Origin: JANPLG01 sp964609085
GTDB lineage: Bacteria > Armatimonadota > SYMT01
Assembly: GCA_964609085.1 (NCBI GenBank)
Contig: CAZSRZ010000086.1
Coordinates: 1 to 22,522 of the forward strand
Direction: 5' to 3'
DNA: 22,522 nucleotides
The notes under the pieces are model-generated. The model was not told where the DNA came from. It saw only the letters and a list, made by a program, of their open reading frames with translations, and made no database searches. Shown here one piece after another: positions 1 to 7,556 of the stretch (the stretch's first letter is position 1; the number at the start of each line of letters is the position of its first letter). The position numbers and the translations under genes were made by a program.

Positions 1-267
1 TCTGACCATATTAGTAGCGGTCGCGCGGAGTGGGACGTCGCACTAGCTGATGGGCCAGGCTCGGCTGCAATGCAGAGGAAGACAAAGACAGGCGCGAGAT
101 ACCGGAATGTCAGGCGCAAGGCTGAGGCGATGGGGTAACTCACGGCGTAGAAGAGGCACGACTGGACATAGCCGAGCGGGTTCTGGGTAGCCAGGTCCGC
201 GTCCTGTTCGTCTGCACAAAGTAGTAGAGGGCTGATACCGGGAAGCCCCGCGTGCCGCGCCCCGCAC
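1..267 (-). pseudogene. possible gene remnant or partial gene, no start codon seen
   Basis: A minus-strand frame is open from just after a TAG near 268 to the left edge of the window. It has no ATG start. The middle of the frame has mostly G or C in third positions, as in real genes here, and encodes a hydrophobic stretch (roughly the codons at 60-170) that could be a membrane segment. It lies immediately outside the 50-bp repeat at 304-353, so it could be the remains of a gene broken when the neighbouring cassette arrived, or a chance open frame. I do not recognise a family. Apart from this I see nothing else in bases 1-303. Confidence 0.18.
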
Positions 268-303
268 TAAGGCTGGCTTTCGAGGCGCAGGGCCGTGCCC
301 CCA

Positions 304-353
304 GGTCACTGGGGGTATGTCGTGGGCCGCGCGGGTCCGTCAGGTGGGCGAGT
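304..353 (+). repeat. 50-bp direct repeat, left copy
   Basis: This stretch matches 2395-2444 in the same orientation at 45 of 50 positions, with no gaps. The shared core includes CCGCGCGGGTCCGTCAGG. Just before and into the copy, CCCCCAG-GTCA-CTGGGGG (298-315) can form a 7-bp stem. The two copies bracket the pair of AT-richer minus-strand genes. A shorter relative of the core occurs at 14024-14040, so this may be a dispersed intergenic repeat family rather than a dedicated attachment site. Confidence 0.7.
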
Positions 354-392
354 CCGTCACCCCTGGGGACTACGGCTGGCATCTCACAGCAC

Positions 393-1352
393 TCACCAAC
401 CAGAGGCGTCGGGCAGGGCTAGCTGTTGGCAAGCTGGAGCGGGCCTCGGGGCTGCAGGCTGAGACCCGACCCCTTGACCCGTCAACGGGCCTCGCGGAAG
501 CTCCTGCCACAGATCCTCGGAGCTACGCGCCATCAGCGCATATAACTCAGAGGCATCGCGAATACTTCTTACACTTTCGTTTATTCTGCTTGCTACCTGT
601 TGCTTGACCTGCCGTAGCGCAATCCTGTGGAGGTACAGGAGCGCAGCCACCGCCTGCAATTCGTGGTACAGGGCGAGCGTATCGCCTCGGGGGTGGCGGA
701 CGGTGAAGTAACCGCTGTAGTCCATTCGGCCCCTCTCAATGAACCTTGGCAATCCCCAACTACAAGTGAGTCGCAGTTGCGGCCGCACGAATTCTCGTAG
801 AATAACGTGAAACCAGATCCTGTAGTAAGGCCCTGTGAACCACAGAATCGATGTATTCCTTCCATGCCCATCGCAGGACATGCTCGTTCCGAGCCCGGCT
901 GCGGTCACAGACTTCACCAGCCGTGCAACGAATGGGTCGAGCAGCCTGAGGGCCACCTTGGGCCCGTGGACACGATTCCTGAAGTTCCCCCATCTGTCCC
1001 AGTGGTCCCAAAGCTGCGTCTCACCGCCACCTAACACGCGGAAGATGACGCACAGGTCCTCCGCCGCGAGGTGCTCAACGAAGTGGACTGCATCTTGATC
1101 GACGTGGCCCGTTTGGGATTCGCGGAGCAATTCGTCCAGAATCAGGGCGTCAACGCAGCACGCGTTGTCGCTGACCGTCAGGCCATCTGCCCCTTGATCC
1201 AGCAGGAATCCACGTGCTGCCAATAGACGTAGGGCCCCGCATTCGGGCGATATCCCCGGTTCAAGCAAGTCTCGCACGAAGTCGCTCACGAGTTGAGGGT
1301 CAGTGCTCCTGGAGTTCAACTCGCCCCTCCCGCCTGGCTGTGGCACTGGCAT
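393..1352 (-). CDS. hypothetical protein, second gene of a two-gene accessory cassette
   Basis: I do not recognise a characterised family. The 319-residue product is soluble-looking. A C-D-G-H-G-R element at residues 160-165, within a segment rich in aromatic residues, looks like a conserved core, and the last ~40 residues are low-complexity and Pro/Ala-rich. The first ATG (1352) has no Shine-Dalgarno. A TTG at 1319, eleven codons downstream, is preceded by GGGAGGGGCGAG and may be the real start; it would reduce the overlap with the upstream gene from 53 to 20 nt. The gene is co-directional with and overlapped by the nuclease-like gene ending at 1300, so the two are probably co-transcribed and translationally coupled. 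Its job may be linked to that gene, for example as a partner in defence, but this is inference. Confidence 0.7.
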   Translation of the reverse strand: MPVPQPGGRGELNSRSTDPQLVSDFVRDLLEPGISPECGALRLLAARGFLLDQGADGLTVSDNACCVDALILDELLRESQTGHVDQDAVHFVEHLAAEDLCVIFRVLGGGETQLWDHWDRWGNFRNRVHGPKVALRLLDPFVARLVKSVTAAGLGTSMSCDGHGRNTSILWFTGPYYRIWFHVILREFVRPQLRLTCSWGLPRFIERGRMDYSGYFTVRHPRGDTLALYHELQAVAALLYLHRIALRQVKQQVASRINESVRSIRDASELYALMARSSEDLWQELPRGPLTGQGVGSQPAAPRPAPACQQLALPDASGW

Positions 1353-2016
1353 TGGGGATTATCAGCCTACGCCCCCGGTCGTCCACGAGAGCCGCTTTGA
1401 TGCGCTGCACGAACTCAGTACACTGCGTCGACCCCGCAGTGTCCCAGAGGAACCTACCTACGCGATCCCACTGACTGTGATCTTTCTTCTCATCCCAATA
1501 ATCTCTAAACCTCTTATGGATGAATTCCAGTATCTCACTCCAAATGAGTTGAATCACGTTGGGACGCTCACGACTGTACCTCTGGTTCACTTGATTGCCC
1601 ACAGCGAACAGACGAAAAGAATAATCGTCGCACTCAAACTGATGATTCTTGTACAGAGCGTCCGCAACGTCTCCAATGCTATCGGTTGGAATTGCGCCCA
1701 TCCAACGCAATACGCGCTCCAAATTTTTAGCGCCAGAGTTTGTCCATGGACCGTTGAGCTCACACTCCCCAAGCTTCACTTCTGCAATGAAGAGGAGCGG
1801 TTTACTGCGCTCACTCCGAAAGACATCGTCATCGATCATGGGGCGGCATCGCAACTCACATCTATGAGGGAACCGGACCCCGACAATATCCACATCCGTT
1901 CGCTGCCCCCCTCTGTGATCGGGGTGAACAACGAGGTTCTCGATCATCAGACAACCATTCAGGCGAAAGTACCAGTAAGCTAGTTTCTCTGATTGGATCG
2001 TGTCGATTGCATCCAT
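1300..2016 (-). CDS. PD-(D/E)XK nuclease-like hypothetical protein
   Basis: The 238-residue product has an acidic residue pattern T-D-V-D (residues 40-43) followed by a hydrophobic strand, then E-V-K (79-81) at the end of another hydrophobic strand. This spacing fits the D...ExK active site of the PD-(D/E)XK nuclease fold. Conserved-looking blocks are YFRLNG (16-21), RGGQRTD (35-41) and LNGPWT (87-92). The ATG at 2016 is chosen over an upstream start at 2139 because AGAGAGGGG lies 8 nt before it and the upstream extension looks non-coding. Base composition (about 50% GC around 1560-1740) is clearly lower than the ~65-70% of the neighbours, a sign of transfer. It is the first gene of a two-gene minus-strand unit. 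Enzymatic activity and substrate are inferred from the motif only. Confidence 0.75.
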   Translation of the reverse strand: MDAIDTIQSEKLAYWYFRLNGCLMIENLVVHPDHRGGQRTDVDIVGVRFPHRCELRCRPMIDDDVFRSERSKPLLFIAEVKLGECELNGPWTNSGAKNLERVLRWMGAIPTDSIGDVADALYKNHQFECDDYSFRLFAVGNQVNQRYSRERPNVIQLIWSEILEFIHKRFRDYWDEKKDHSQWDRVGRFLWDTAGSTQCTEFVQRIKAALVDDRGRRLIIPNASATARREGRVELQEH

Positions 2017-2537
2017 CTTAACACCCCTCTCTAACGTGACCGGGTGGTGTCGCCAGTGAGTCGTCTCGGGCGGTCCCGAAATCACCGGACCAGAGCTTGT
2101 CCGAAGCAAGTGTGGTGCCCAGCGCAGGACCTGCCGCAACCACCGCGCCCATCAACGCTGCTCTAACATGCGCAGCATGACAATTCCACTCAGGTTCGAC
2201 AGAGATCGATCTTAATCCTTGACAGGGACACGAGCTCGCAGAGGGAGCCTTAGCTGGCGCTTCGCGGATGTCCAGCTGGAGCTCAGCCGGGTCCTGGATT
2301 CGCCACACCGAGCTGGAGATGGGCACCCAGGGCATGGGGGTCGGGTGGGTGGAGGCCATGCGTGCGGGACGCCCGCCGCATCTCAGGTCACCGGGGTCAC
2401 TGGGGGAATGCCGCGTGCCGCGCGGGTCCGTCAGGCGGGCGAGTGGCGTACGGTTTCGAGGTCCCTCGGGCGGGCACGGGACATTGAGGTCTCGGCTTGC
2501 CCTTGTGCGCGGTGGTTCGCCGGCTCATACTGAGCGG
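2017..2537. other. non-coding divergent intergenic region
   Basis: About 520 bp separates the nuclease-like gene (leftward) from the ATP-grasp-like gene (rightward). Open frames through it have no protein-like composition. It holds the ribosome binding site of the leftward gene, a small CATGC-GCA-GCATG inverted repeat near 2167-2179, a TTGACA at 2219-2224 that lacks a matching -10 at normal spacing, and the right copy of the 50-bp repeat (2395-2444). I see no other supported feature. Confidence 0.5.
2395..2444 (+). repeat. 50-bp direct repeat, right copy
   Basis: Same-orientation partner of 304-353, differing at five positions (three C/T transitions and two transversions). It is preceded by a small tandem of TCACCGGGG and TCACTGGGG (2388-2405). 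The pair delimits about 2.1 kb containing the two low-GC genes. Confidence 0.7.
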
Positions 2538-3944
2538 GTGGGTCCTCGATACCTCGCTGTCCATTGCATCCTGACCGCCGACGGAGTCCGCGTTCTGGAC
2601 ACCCAGGGCGGAGTCGGCGGCGGCCTGACGAGCCTCGCCGGGGCCTACGGGGGACGCGCTGCGGCATCGCGCCTGGAGCCCTGCCTGCGCAAGTTCGGGG
2701 AACTGGCGGAGCGTCGGAGGATCCTCTTCGTTCACGACCCGTTCTCGGACCGTCAGCCCTTCCCCGACGACTTCTTCAACCTCGTTGAGACGTACGCCGC
2801 CTACGGCCCCATCACGGATTGGGTTCCCGATCTACAATCGGCCAGAACGCCTGTCGGGGGAGCACGCCGTCCCGGGCTGGAGGAGATGGGTGCCTTTCTG
2901 GATCCGCTCGCTCGGCGGCTACGCCTGCGGTTGGCTTATTGCTCCACGGCGCGAGTGGACTATCAGCACGGTGAGCCGAAGCTACTGCTCTCCGGGTTTC
3001 GAGAGCGGGCACGCCAGGATGGGACCAGCGCGATCCTGAGCCCCGAGGATGTCGGAGTACTCGTCTTCACCGGGGCGGCGGCGCGGTTTCCGGATGATTT
3101 GCGCAACCAGGACTGGTTCCCGGTCGTCAATCCGCCGGTCTTCGACGAGTTGCTGGAGCACAAGTGGCTGGTGCCGGCCCTGCTGCAGGGTACCCGAGGG
3201 GCAAGCTTCTTGCCGCGGCGCATCCCTGTCGGTATGGGGCTGCGTTCCCGAGCGGAGATTCAGGCGTTTGCGACGGACCTGCAGGCACCGGGGGGATTTC
3301 CGCTCGCCGTCCTGGAGCCGAGCCTGCAAAGCCTGTTGCCCGGGCTGCGCTATCTCGATCGCACAGCACTCCGGGCGCTGGCGTCGCATCAGCCGGAGAG
3401 TCGTGTTCGACCAGAACTGGCCGAGTCGTTGCTTGCCCCCAGTGTCTCACACGCCTACGAAGAAATAGGGTCATACCGGGGAAAGCAGCTCGACAACCTG
3501 CTTCGCACCCGGCACGCTAAGGTGCACGACCATGGCGACGGAACGTTCCACTTCTCAGCGGAGTACCCGTTCCTCGAGTGCACCGTATCCTTGCTGCGCG
3601 AGTTCGTGGAGGCGCGCCCGGTCCGCTCCCGTCGCACAGGCAAGCTCCACCGAGGCACGGTGCGCGTCGTTCTGTTTGAGCGAAAGATTGTGGCTGCGGT
3701 GCATCACCTGGGCCTCGAGCCCGACGACGGCACCTTCCGCGACCTCAACCGTCCTGATGTCCCGAGCTTCCACGAAGCGGCCTCGCCGGAAGACGAGGCG
3801 ACCCTGCAGGAAGCCCTTGGATTGTTTGCCGGCGAATTGGAGCGCGAGTTCGACCGGCGTCGCAAGGAGCCCGATCCCATCCGCGCGCTGCTCTCCGACT
3901 GGTTGCGTGCGCAGGCGACGAACGGCGGCGCGGAGCCGCTATAA
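2538..3944 (+). CDS. conserved hypothetical protein, possible ATP-grasp fold
   Basis: The 468-residue product has no motif I can assign firmly. Features in order suggest a degenerate ATP-grasp ligase: N-P-P-V-F-D-E-L-L-E-H-K near residues 201-212 resembles the N...DK element, a PLAVLEP strand follows about 50 residues later, and a late block with G-T-F-H-F-S-A-E-Y-P and then H-R-G-T-V-R-V-V resembles the nucleotide-binding half. The GTG at 2538 is chosen because the 90 residues encoded upstream (frame open from 2268) run through the 50-bp repeat and look non-coding. Its Shine-Dalgarno is weak. It is followed 25 nt later by the translin-family gene and may be in the same operon. Substrate unknown. 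Confidence 0.7.
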   Translation: MGPRYLAVHCILTADGVRVLDTQGGVGGGLTSLAGAYGGRAAASRLEPCLRKFGELAERRRILFVHDPFSDRQPFPDDFFNLVETYAAYGPITDWVPDLQSARTPVGGARRPGLEEMGAFLDPLARRLRLRLAYCSTARVDYQHGEPKLLLSGFRERARQDGTSAILSPEDVGVLVFTGAAARFPDDLRNQDWFPVVNPPVFDELLEHKWLVPALLQGTRGASFLPRRIPVGMGLRSRAEIQAFATDLQAPGGFPLAVLEPSLQSLLPGLRYLDRTALRALASHQPESRVRPELAESLLAPSVSHAYEEIGSYRGKQLDNLLRTRHAKVHDHGDGTFHFSAEYPFLECTVSLLREFVEARPVRSRRTGKLHRGTVRVVLFERKIVAAVHHLGLEPDDGTFRDLNRPDVPSFHEAASPEDEATLQEALGLFAGELEREFDRRRKEPDPIRALLSDWLRAQATNGGAEPL

Positions 3945-3945
3945 T
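3940..3945 (+). promoter_or_regulatory. candidate -10 box before the translin-family gene
   Basis: A perfect TATAAT overlaps the stop codon of the preceding gene and sits 24 nt before the ATG at 3970, a normal leader distance. The -35 position (GCGACG or GACGAA, 17-18 nt upstream) is poor, so this is only a candidate internal promoter for the translin-BCCP pair. Confidence 0.3.
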
Positions 3946-3969
3946 GCCCACGTCTGCCACGTTTCCCCC

Positions 3970-4620
3970 ATGCCGAGCCTCGAGACCCTGGGCGAATTAG
4001 CCCGTGCCGCCCTGGATCAACGCAGCGTCGCCCGTGATCGCTGCCTGGCCCTTTCACGGGAGACCATCCGCACCTGCGCGAACGCCATCCGCGCCGGGCA
4101 TCGCGGCGAGCTGCTCCGTGCCGGCGAGTTGTTGGCCACCGCGGCCAACGCGATGACGCCCCTCGCCGAGCTCCGGGATGTCTTCCCCGACCTCTACGGC
4201 GCGGGCTATGTCCACGATTGCCAGAAGGAGTATGCCGAAGGGCGATGCTTCATCAGCCTCCTGGGCAACGAGCCGCTCCCGTCGCCCGCCGAGCTGGGCG
4301 TGGAATGGGCCGCCTACCTCAATGGACTGGGCGAGACCATCGGGGAGCTGCGCCGGCACACGCTGGACGTGATGCGCCGGGGAGAGTTGGAAGAAGCGGA
4401 GAGGATCCTTGGCCTGATGGATGAGATCTACTACCTGCTGGTCACTCTGGACTACTCAGACGGTCTCACGGGCGGGCTCCGGCGCACCACGGATGCCAGC
4501 CGGGGTATCATCGAGAAGACACGCGGCGAGCTGACGACCGCCCTGCAGGGTGAAGAACTGCGCAAGGCCCTTAATCGGGCCACCGACATGCTGGCCCGCG
4601 GGTCGGCGGAGTCCTTATGA
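3970..4620 (+). CDS. translin-family protein (bacterial translin/TRAX homologue)
   Basis: The 216-residue, almost all-helical product carries the translin signature: PSPAELGVEW (104-113), YLNGLGETIGELRR (116-129), DEIYYLLVTLDY (151-162), then LRRTTDASRGIIEKTRGEL (170-188). Translin and TRAX form the C3PO complex, which binds single-stranded nucleic acid and, through TRAX, acts as an RNase. The residues corresponding to the TRAX acidic cluster appear present: E87 and E90 in the QKEYAEG block and D175, so nuclease activity is possible. Bacterial members are often misannotated as haloacid dehalogenases. The ATG at 3970 lacks a clear Shine-Dalgarno; the frame is open upstream but looks non-coding. 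Its stop overlaps the next start (ATGATG), implying coupling to the biotin carrier gene. The reason for that pairing is unknown. Confidence 0.88.
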   Translation: MPSLETLGELARAALDQRSVARDRCLALSRETIRTCANAIRAGHRGELLRAGELLATAANAMTPLAELRDVFPDLYGAGYVHDCQKEYAEGRCFISLLGNEPLPSPAELGVEWAAYLNGLGETIGELRRHTLDVMRRGELEEAERILGLMDEIYYLLVTLDYSDGLTGGLRRTTDASRGIIEKTRGELTTALQGEELRKALNRATDMLARGSAESL

Positions 4621-5096
4621 TGGCGGACATGCCCGAGGTGGAGGTGATCGGCCGACTGATCCAGCTCGCGCACCGATACGGCCTGGAGGAGTTGCAGGCC
4701 GAGGAGGGTGGGCTTTCAGTGACGCTCCGGGCCCAGCGCCTCTCCTCCGGAGAGCCGGGAGAAAACGGCGAACTCAGGTACTCCCTGTGGGCACCGCCGC
4801 TGGCTCTAGGGAGCCCCGGCACCGGCTCTCCCACCAGGCCGGCTACGGCCGAGCCACTCCTGGCCCCTCTGACCGGCATCTACTACCGGAGCCCATCCCC
4901 CGATGAGCCGCCGTTCGTTGAGGTCGGCCAGATGATCGAGGAAGGGCAGCAGGTCGGCATCATCGAGGCCATGAAGGTGTTCAGCCCGGTCACCTCGGAC
5001 CGGACAGGCCTCTTGGTGGAACTCGCCGCGGCCAATGGCCGGCAGGTGACGCATGGCGAACCGCTGCTCTACATCGACCCGGCCGCCGCGACCTAG
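4617..5096 (+). CDS. accB: biotin carboxyl carrier protein of acetyl-CoA carboxylase
   Basis: The 159-residue product has the BCCP layout: an N-terminal helical segment (VIGRLIQLAHRYGLEEL, 10-26), a Pro/Gly/Ser-rich linker (about 45-82), and a C-terminal biotinyl domain (83-155) with the motif E-A-M-K-V at 117-121, Lys120 being the biotin acceptor. LTGIYYRSPSPDEPPFVEVG is the typical AccB thumb region. It carries biotin between biotin carboxylase and carboxyltransferase in fatty acid synthesis. The first ATG (4617) overlaps the translin stop; the next codon but one (4620) is an equally possible start. No accC is in the window. It converges with ppx, the two stop codons overlapping on the palindrome CTAG (5093-5096). 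Confidence 0.93.
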   Translation: MMADMPEVEVIGRLIQLAHRYGLEELQAEEGGLSVTLRAQRLSSGEPGENGELRYSLWAPPLALGSPGTGSPTRPATAEPLLAPLTGIYYRSPSPDEPPFVEVGQMIEEGQQVGIIEAMKVFSPVTSDRTGLLVELAAANGRQVTHGEPLLYIDPAAAT

Positions 5097-6664
5097 GTCC
5101 CGGACAGGCAGCCCTCCGTCGAGGGATGGCGGTGGCCGGCTTCCAGCCGGAGGCCGAACACATCCTCGACCGCCCCGGCGTGATTGCGCAGACCCCAGAG
5201 TTCCATCTGGCAATCCTGGTCTGAGATGAGGGTGAGTTCCAGAGTTCGGCCCTTGTCTTTGAGGGCAACCCGTACATCCTCGACCTGCGACAGATGCCCA
5301 CGGTCCATCGCTTCCGCGAGCCGGACGAGGGTCGAGAGCACCGTCACCGCCTCCCGCTGGAGGCGGTTGAGTTCCGCGAGGGCATCGCTCTTTCGCTTGG
5401 GGACCGCCTTGCGATGGTGGAGCACCACCGCAGCCAGGATCTGTGTTTCCGTGCCGTCGAAACCGAGCATCGGGCTGTAGCGCACCAGGTAGTAGCCGTG
5501 TCGGTGGTGGTCCGTGTAGGAGACGAACCCGCCGATATCGTGGAGCAGCGCGCCGTAGAGGGCCAGTTCCCGCTCTCGATCTCCGAGTGAGTGCAGCTTG
5601 AGTTCTCTGAACTGGTCAAAGAGGCTGAGCGTTAGCCGCGCGACGTTGCGGGCATGCTCCTCTTCAAACTGGCATCGCCGCGCGAGTTGGAGCACACTTC
5701 GTTCACGAATCGAGTCAGTCGACGTCTGTGCGCCGAGACGGCGCAGCCGGTCGACGATCACGCCCTCGCGGAGGGAGCGATCGCTGGTGGTGAGCTCGGC
5801 GACGCCGAGTTCCCGCATGAAGCTGGTGAGCACGGCGGCCCCGGCCACGATGATGTCCGCCCGCTCTGGGTTGATTCCATGAACGCGGCGGCGCTGCTCC
5901 AGCGTCATCCCGCACAGCCGCTGGGCCTGTGCTTCGAGCTCTTCCAGCCGCAGCGTGCGGCCGCGACCCTCCACGGGCGCGTCACCCCGGTGGCGGGCGG
6001 TGATCTCGGCCAGGTTCACGATGGTGCCTGAACTGCCGAAAACGGCATCGAACCCGTGCTCCCTCGCTCTCTGGACGGAGTGGATGGCGACGCCGCGAAC
6101 GTAATCCATGATTCGCCGGTAAAGCTGGGGCTGGATCGGCCCCAGCTCGCCCTCGGTGAAGATCCCCGCCACGCGGATGGCGCCCAGCTTGGTGCTCTCC
6201 AGCAGTTCCGGACCGGCACCCGTGCCGATGGAGAGTTCGGTGCTGCCACCGCCGATGTCGATAACCAGGGCGCGATCCTGGTGGAGATCGAGACCGGAGG
6301 CGACTCCGAGGAAGATCAGCCGGGCCTCCTCTGCTCCGGAGACGATGCTGACGTCCACCCCGGCTTCGTCGCGGGCGCGCTCGACGAACTCGGCCTGATT
6401 CTCCGCCTCTCGCAGCGCCGCTGTGGCGATCACCACGACGTCGTCTACCTGGAATCCCCGGGCCACCTGCGCGAACTTCGTGAGCACGAGGATCCCGCGA
6501 TCCATCGCGGCAGGCGTGATCCGGTTGCTTGCGAACTCGCCTTCTCCCAGGCGAATCGTCTCCTTGTGGAGGGCGAGGATGCTGTAGGACAGGTCCGGCT
6601 CAGGCTTCACGACCCCGAGTCGGATGGAGTTCGTGCCGATGTCGACGACGGCGAAGGGACTCAT
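5093..6664 (-). CDS. ppx: Ppx/GppA family exopolyphosphatase or pppGpp phosphohydrolase
   Basis: The 523-residue product hydrolyses terminal phosphates of polyphosphate or pppGpp by family assignment. It has the actin-like phosphate-binding motif VVDIGTNSIRLGV (6-18), TAALREAEN (81-89), the catalytic-glutamate region GAEEARL (110-116), the second glycine motif VIDIGGGSTEL (134-144) and the SLREGVI block (297-303). A C-terminal HD-type domain follows, with H337, HD at 375-376 and further histidines at 386-389. The ATG at 6664 overlaps the upstream stop (ATGA) and starts right at the conserved first strand, so the longer frame to 6712 is rejected. It is the last gene of a CHAD-HhH-Ppx operon, consistent with polyphosphate metabolism. 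Whether PPX or GPP activity dominates cannot be read from the sequence. Confidence 0.95.
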   Translation of the reverse strand: MSPFAVVDIGTNSIRLGVVKPEPDLSYSILALHKETIRLGEGEFASNRITPAAMDRGILVLTKFAQVARGFQVDDVVVIATAALREAENQAEFVERARDEAGVDVSIVSGAEEARLIFLGVASGLDLHQDRALVIDIGGGSTELSIGTGAGPELLESTKLGAIRVAGIFTEGELGPIQPQLYRRIMDYVRGVAIHSVQRAREHGFDAVFGSSGTIVNLAEITARHRGDAPVEGRGRTLRLEELEAQAQRLCGMTLEQRRRVHGINPERADIIVAGAAVLTSFMRELGVAELTTSDRSLREGVIVDRLRRLGAQTSTDSIRERSVLQLARRCQFEEEHARNVARLTLSLFDQFRELKLHSLGDRERELALYGALLHDIGGFVSYTDHHRHGYYLVRYSPMLGFDGTETQILAAVVLHHRKAVPKRKSDALAELNRLQREAVTVLSTLVRLAEAMDRGHLSQVEDVRVALKDKGRTLELTLISDQDCQMELWGLRNHAGAVEDVFGLRLEAGHRHPSTEGCLSGT

Positions 6665-7536
6665 CCCGTCGACGCACTCTCTCCAAGGTGACGTTGAACC
6701 CCTTTGCGGCATCGGCGAACGCGAGTGGCGAGCACCCGCTGGGCGCGGGGGCTGAAAGCCTCGCGTTCGAGTGCCTGATGCAGCAGGCCGTCGACCTCTG
6801 CCAGCGCCGTCGCCGCTGCCTCCTGTGCCGCCGTCTCGGCGCCGCCTCCCGCATCGACGATTTCGCCGGTAATGATGAGCAACCGAGTGAGCTGACGCGT
6901 GAGCTGCGGAGCCACAGAGGCGGCCCGGATAGCCTCCATCAACGCGAGAGCCGTTTCGGGAAGTTGCTCTCGCCGCCGCCTGAGCTCCAGCGCCTCGGGG
7001 GCCGGCTCTGCCTCCGGCCCCTCCTCCTCTGAATCGGCTGAATCAGCGGGCGGCTCCGCGAGCAGCTCGGCTGGCGGCTCGGGCGGCGCCTCGTCCCCGA
7101 TGGACCTTTCCTCCGCCGGCTCGTCCGCCTCGGCGGATCGCCGCCGGGATGGTTTGATCCGAGTCTGCGGGGCCGCCTCGGCCTCGGCTACGGCCGACTG
7201 CAGCTCGCGTACTTCTCTCGCCAGCTCCGCCTCCATGGCAGCCTGCTGCTCCAGGGTCTGCACGATCTGCTGCACTTCTTCAACCTCGTCCGGGGTGCTG
7301 GGGCGCACGAGCACGACGGGTTCTCCCGAGGGGGTCTCCGCGTCGATGAGCAGTCCGCGCTGCCGGAGGTGTTCGTGGATCCGTCGGGCCTGCCAGGCAC
7401 CGATTCCGCGTATGGCCGCCAACTCTGCCACTTTGAGCTCCAGGAGACTCTTCAGATCATGGATGCCCGCCGCAATGAGCGCGGCTCGTCTGGCCGGGCC
7501 AAGCCCCGGGATCGTGGAGAGATCGTGTTCGTCCAT
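6661..7536 (-). CDS. helix-hairpin-helix protein with coiled coil and acidic linker
   Basis: The 291-residue product opens with two helix-hairpin-helix motifs, IPGLGPARRAALIAAGI (8-24) and IRGIGAWQARRIHEHL (38-53), a pair used for non-specific DNA binding. A predicted coiled coil (about 77-120), a long Glu/Pro/Ala-rich acidic segment (about 120-190) and an Arg-rich helical C-terminal domain (about 190-285) follow. The ATG at 7536 has GGAAGGG 6 nt upstream and begins the first HhH motif; an upstream in-frame extension overlaps the CHAD gene and is rejected. It starts 20 nt after the CHAD stop and its own stop overlaps the ppx start, so it is the middle gene of the operon. A link between DNA and polyphosphate is suggested by context only; no specific family recognised. 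Confidence 0.85.
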   Translation of the reverse strand: MDEHDLSTIPGLGPARRAALIAAGIHDLKSLLELKVAELAAIRGIGAWQARRIHEHLRQRGLLIDAETPSGEPVVLVRPSTPDEVEEVQQIVQTLEQQAAMEAELAREVRELQSAVAEAEAAPQTRIKPSRRRSAEADEPAEERSIGDEAPPEPPAELLAEPPADSADSEEEGPEAEPAPEALELRRRREQLPETALALMEAIRAASVAPQLTRQLTRLLIITGEIVDAGGGAETAAQEAAATALAEVDGLLHQALEREAFSPRAQRVLATRVRRCRKGVQRHLGESASTG

Positions 7537-7556
7537 GCTGTCCCTTCCTTGCCGGG

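Noticed and set aside
2219..2224. TTGACA as a -35 box of the ATP-grasp-like gene
   Set aside because: No -10-like sequence at 16-18 nt; the downstream bases are AGGGAG.
2268..2537. N-terminal extension of the ATP-grasp-like gene
   Set aside because: It runs through the 50-bp repeat and encodes a Gly/Arg/Ser-rich stretch unlike the rest of the protein.
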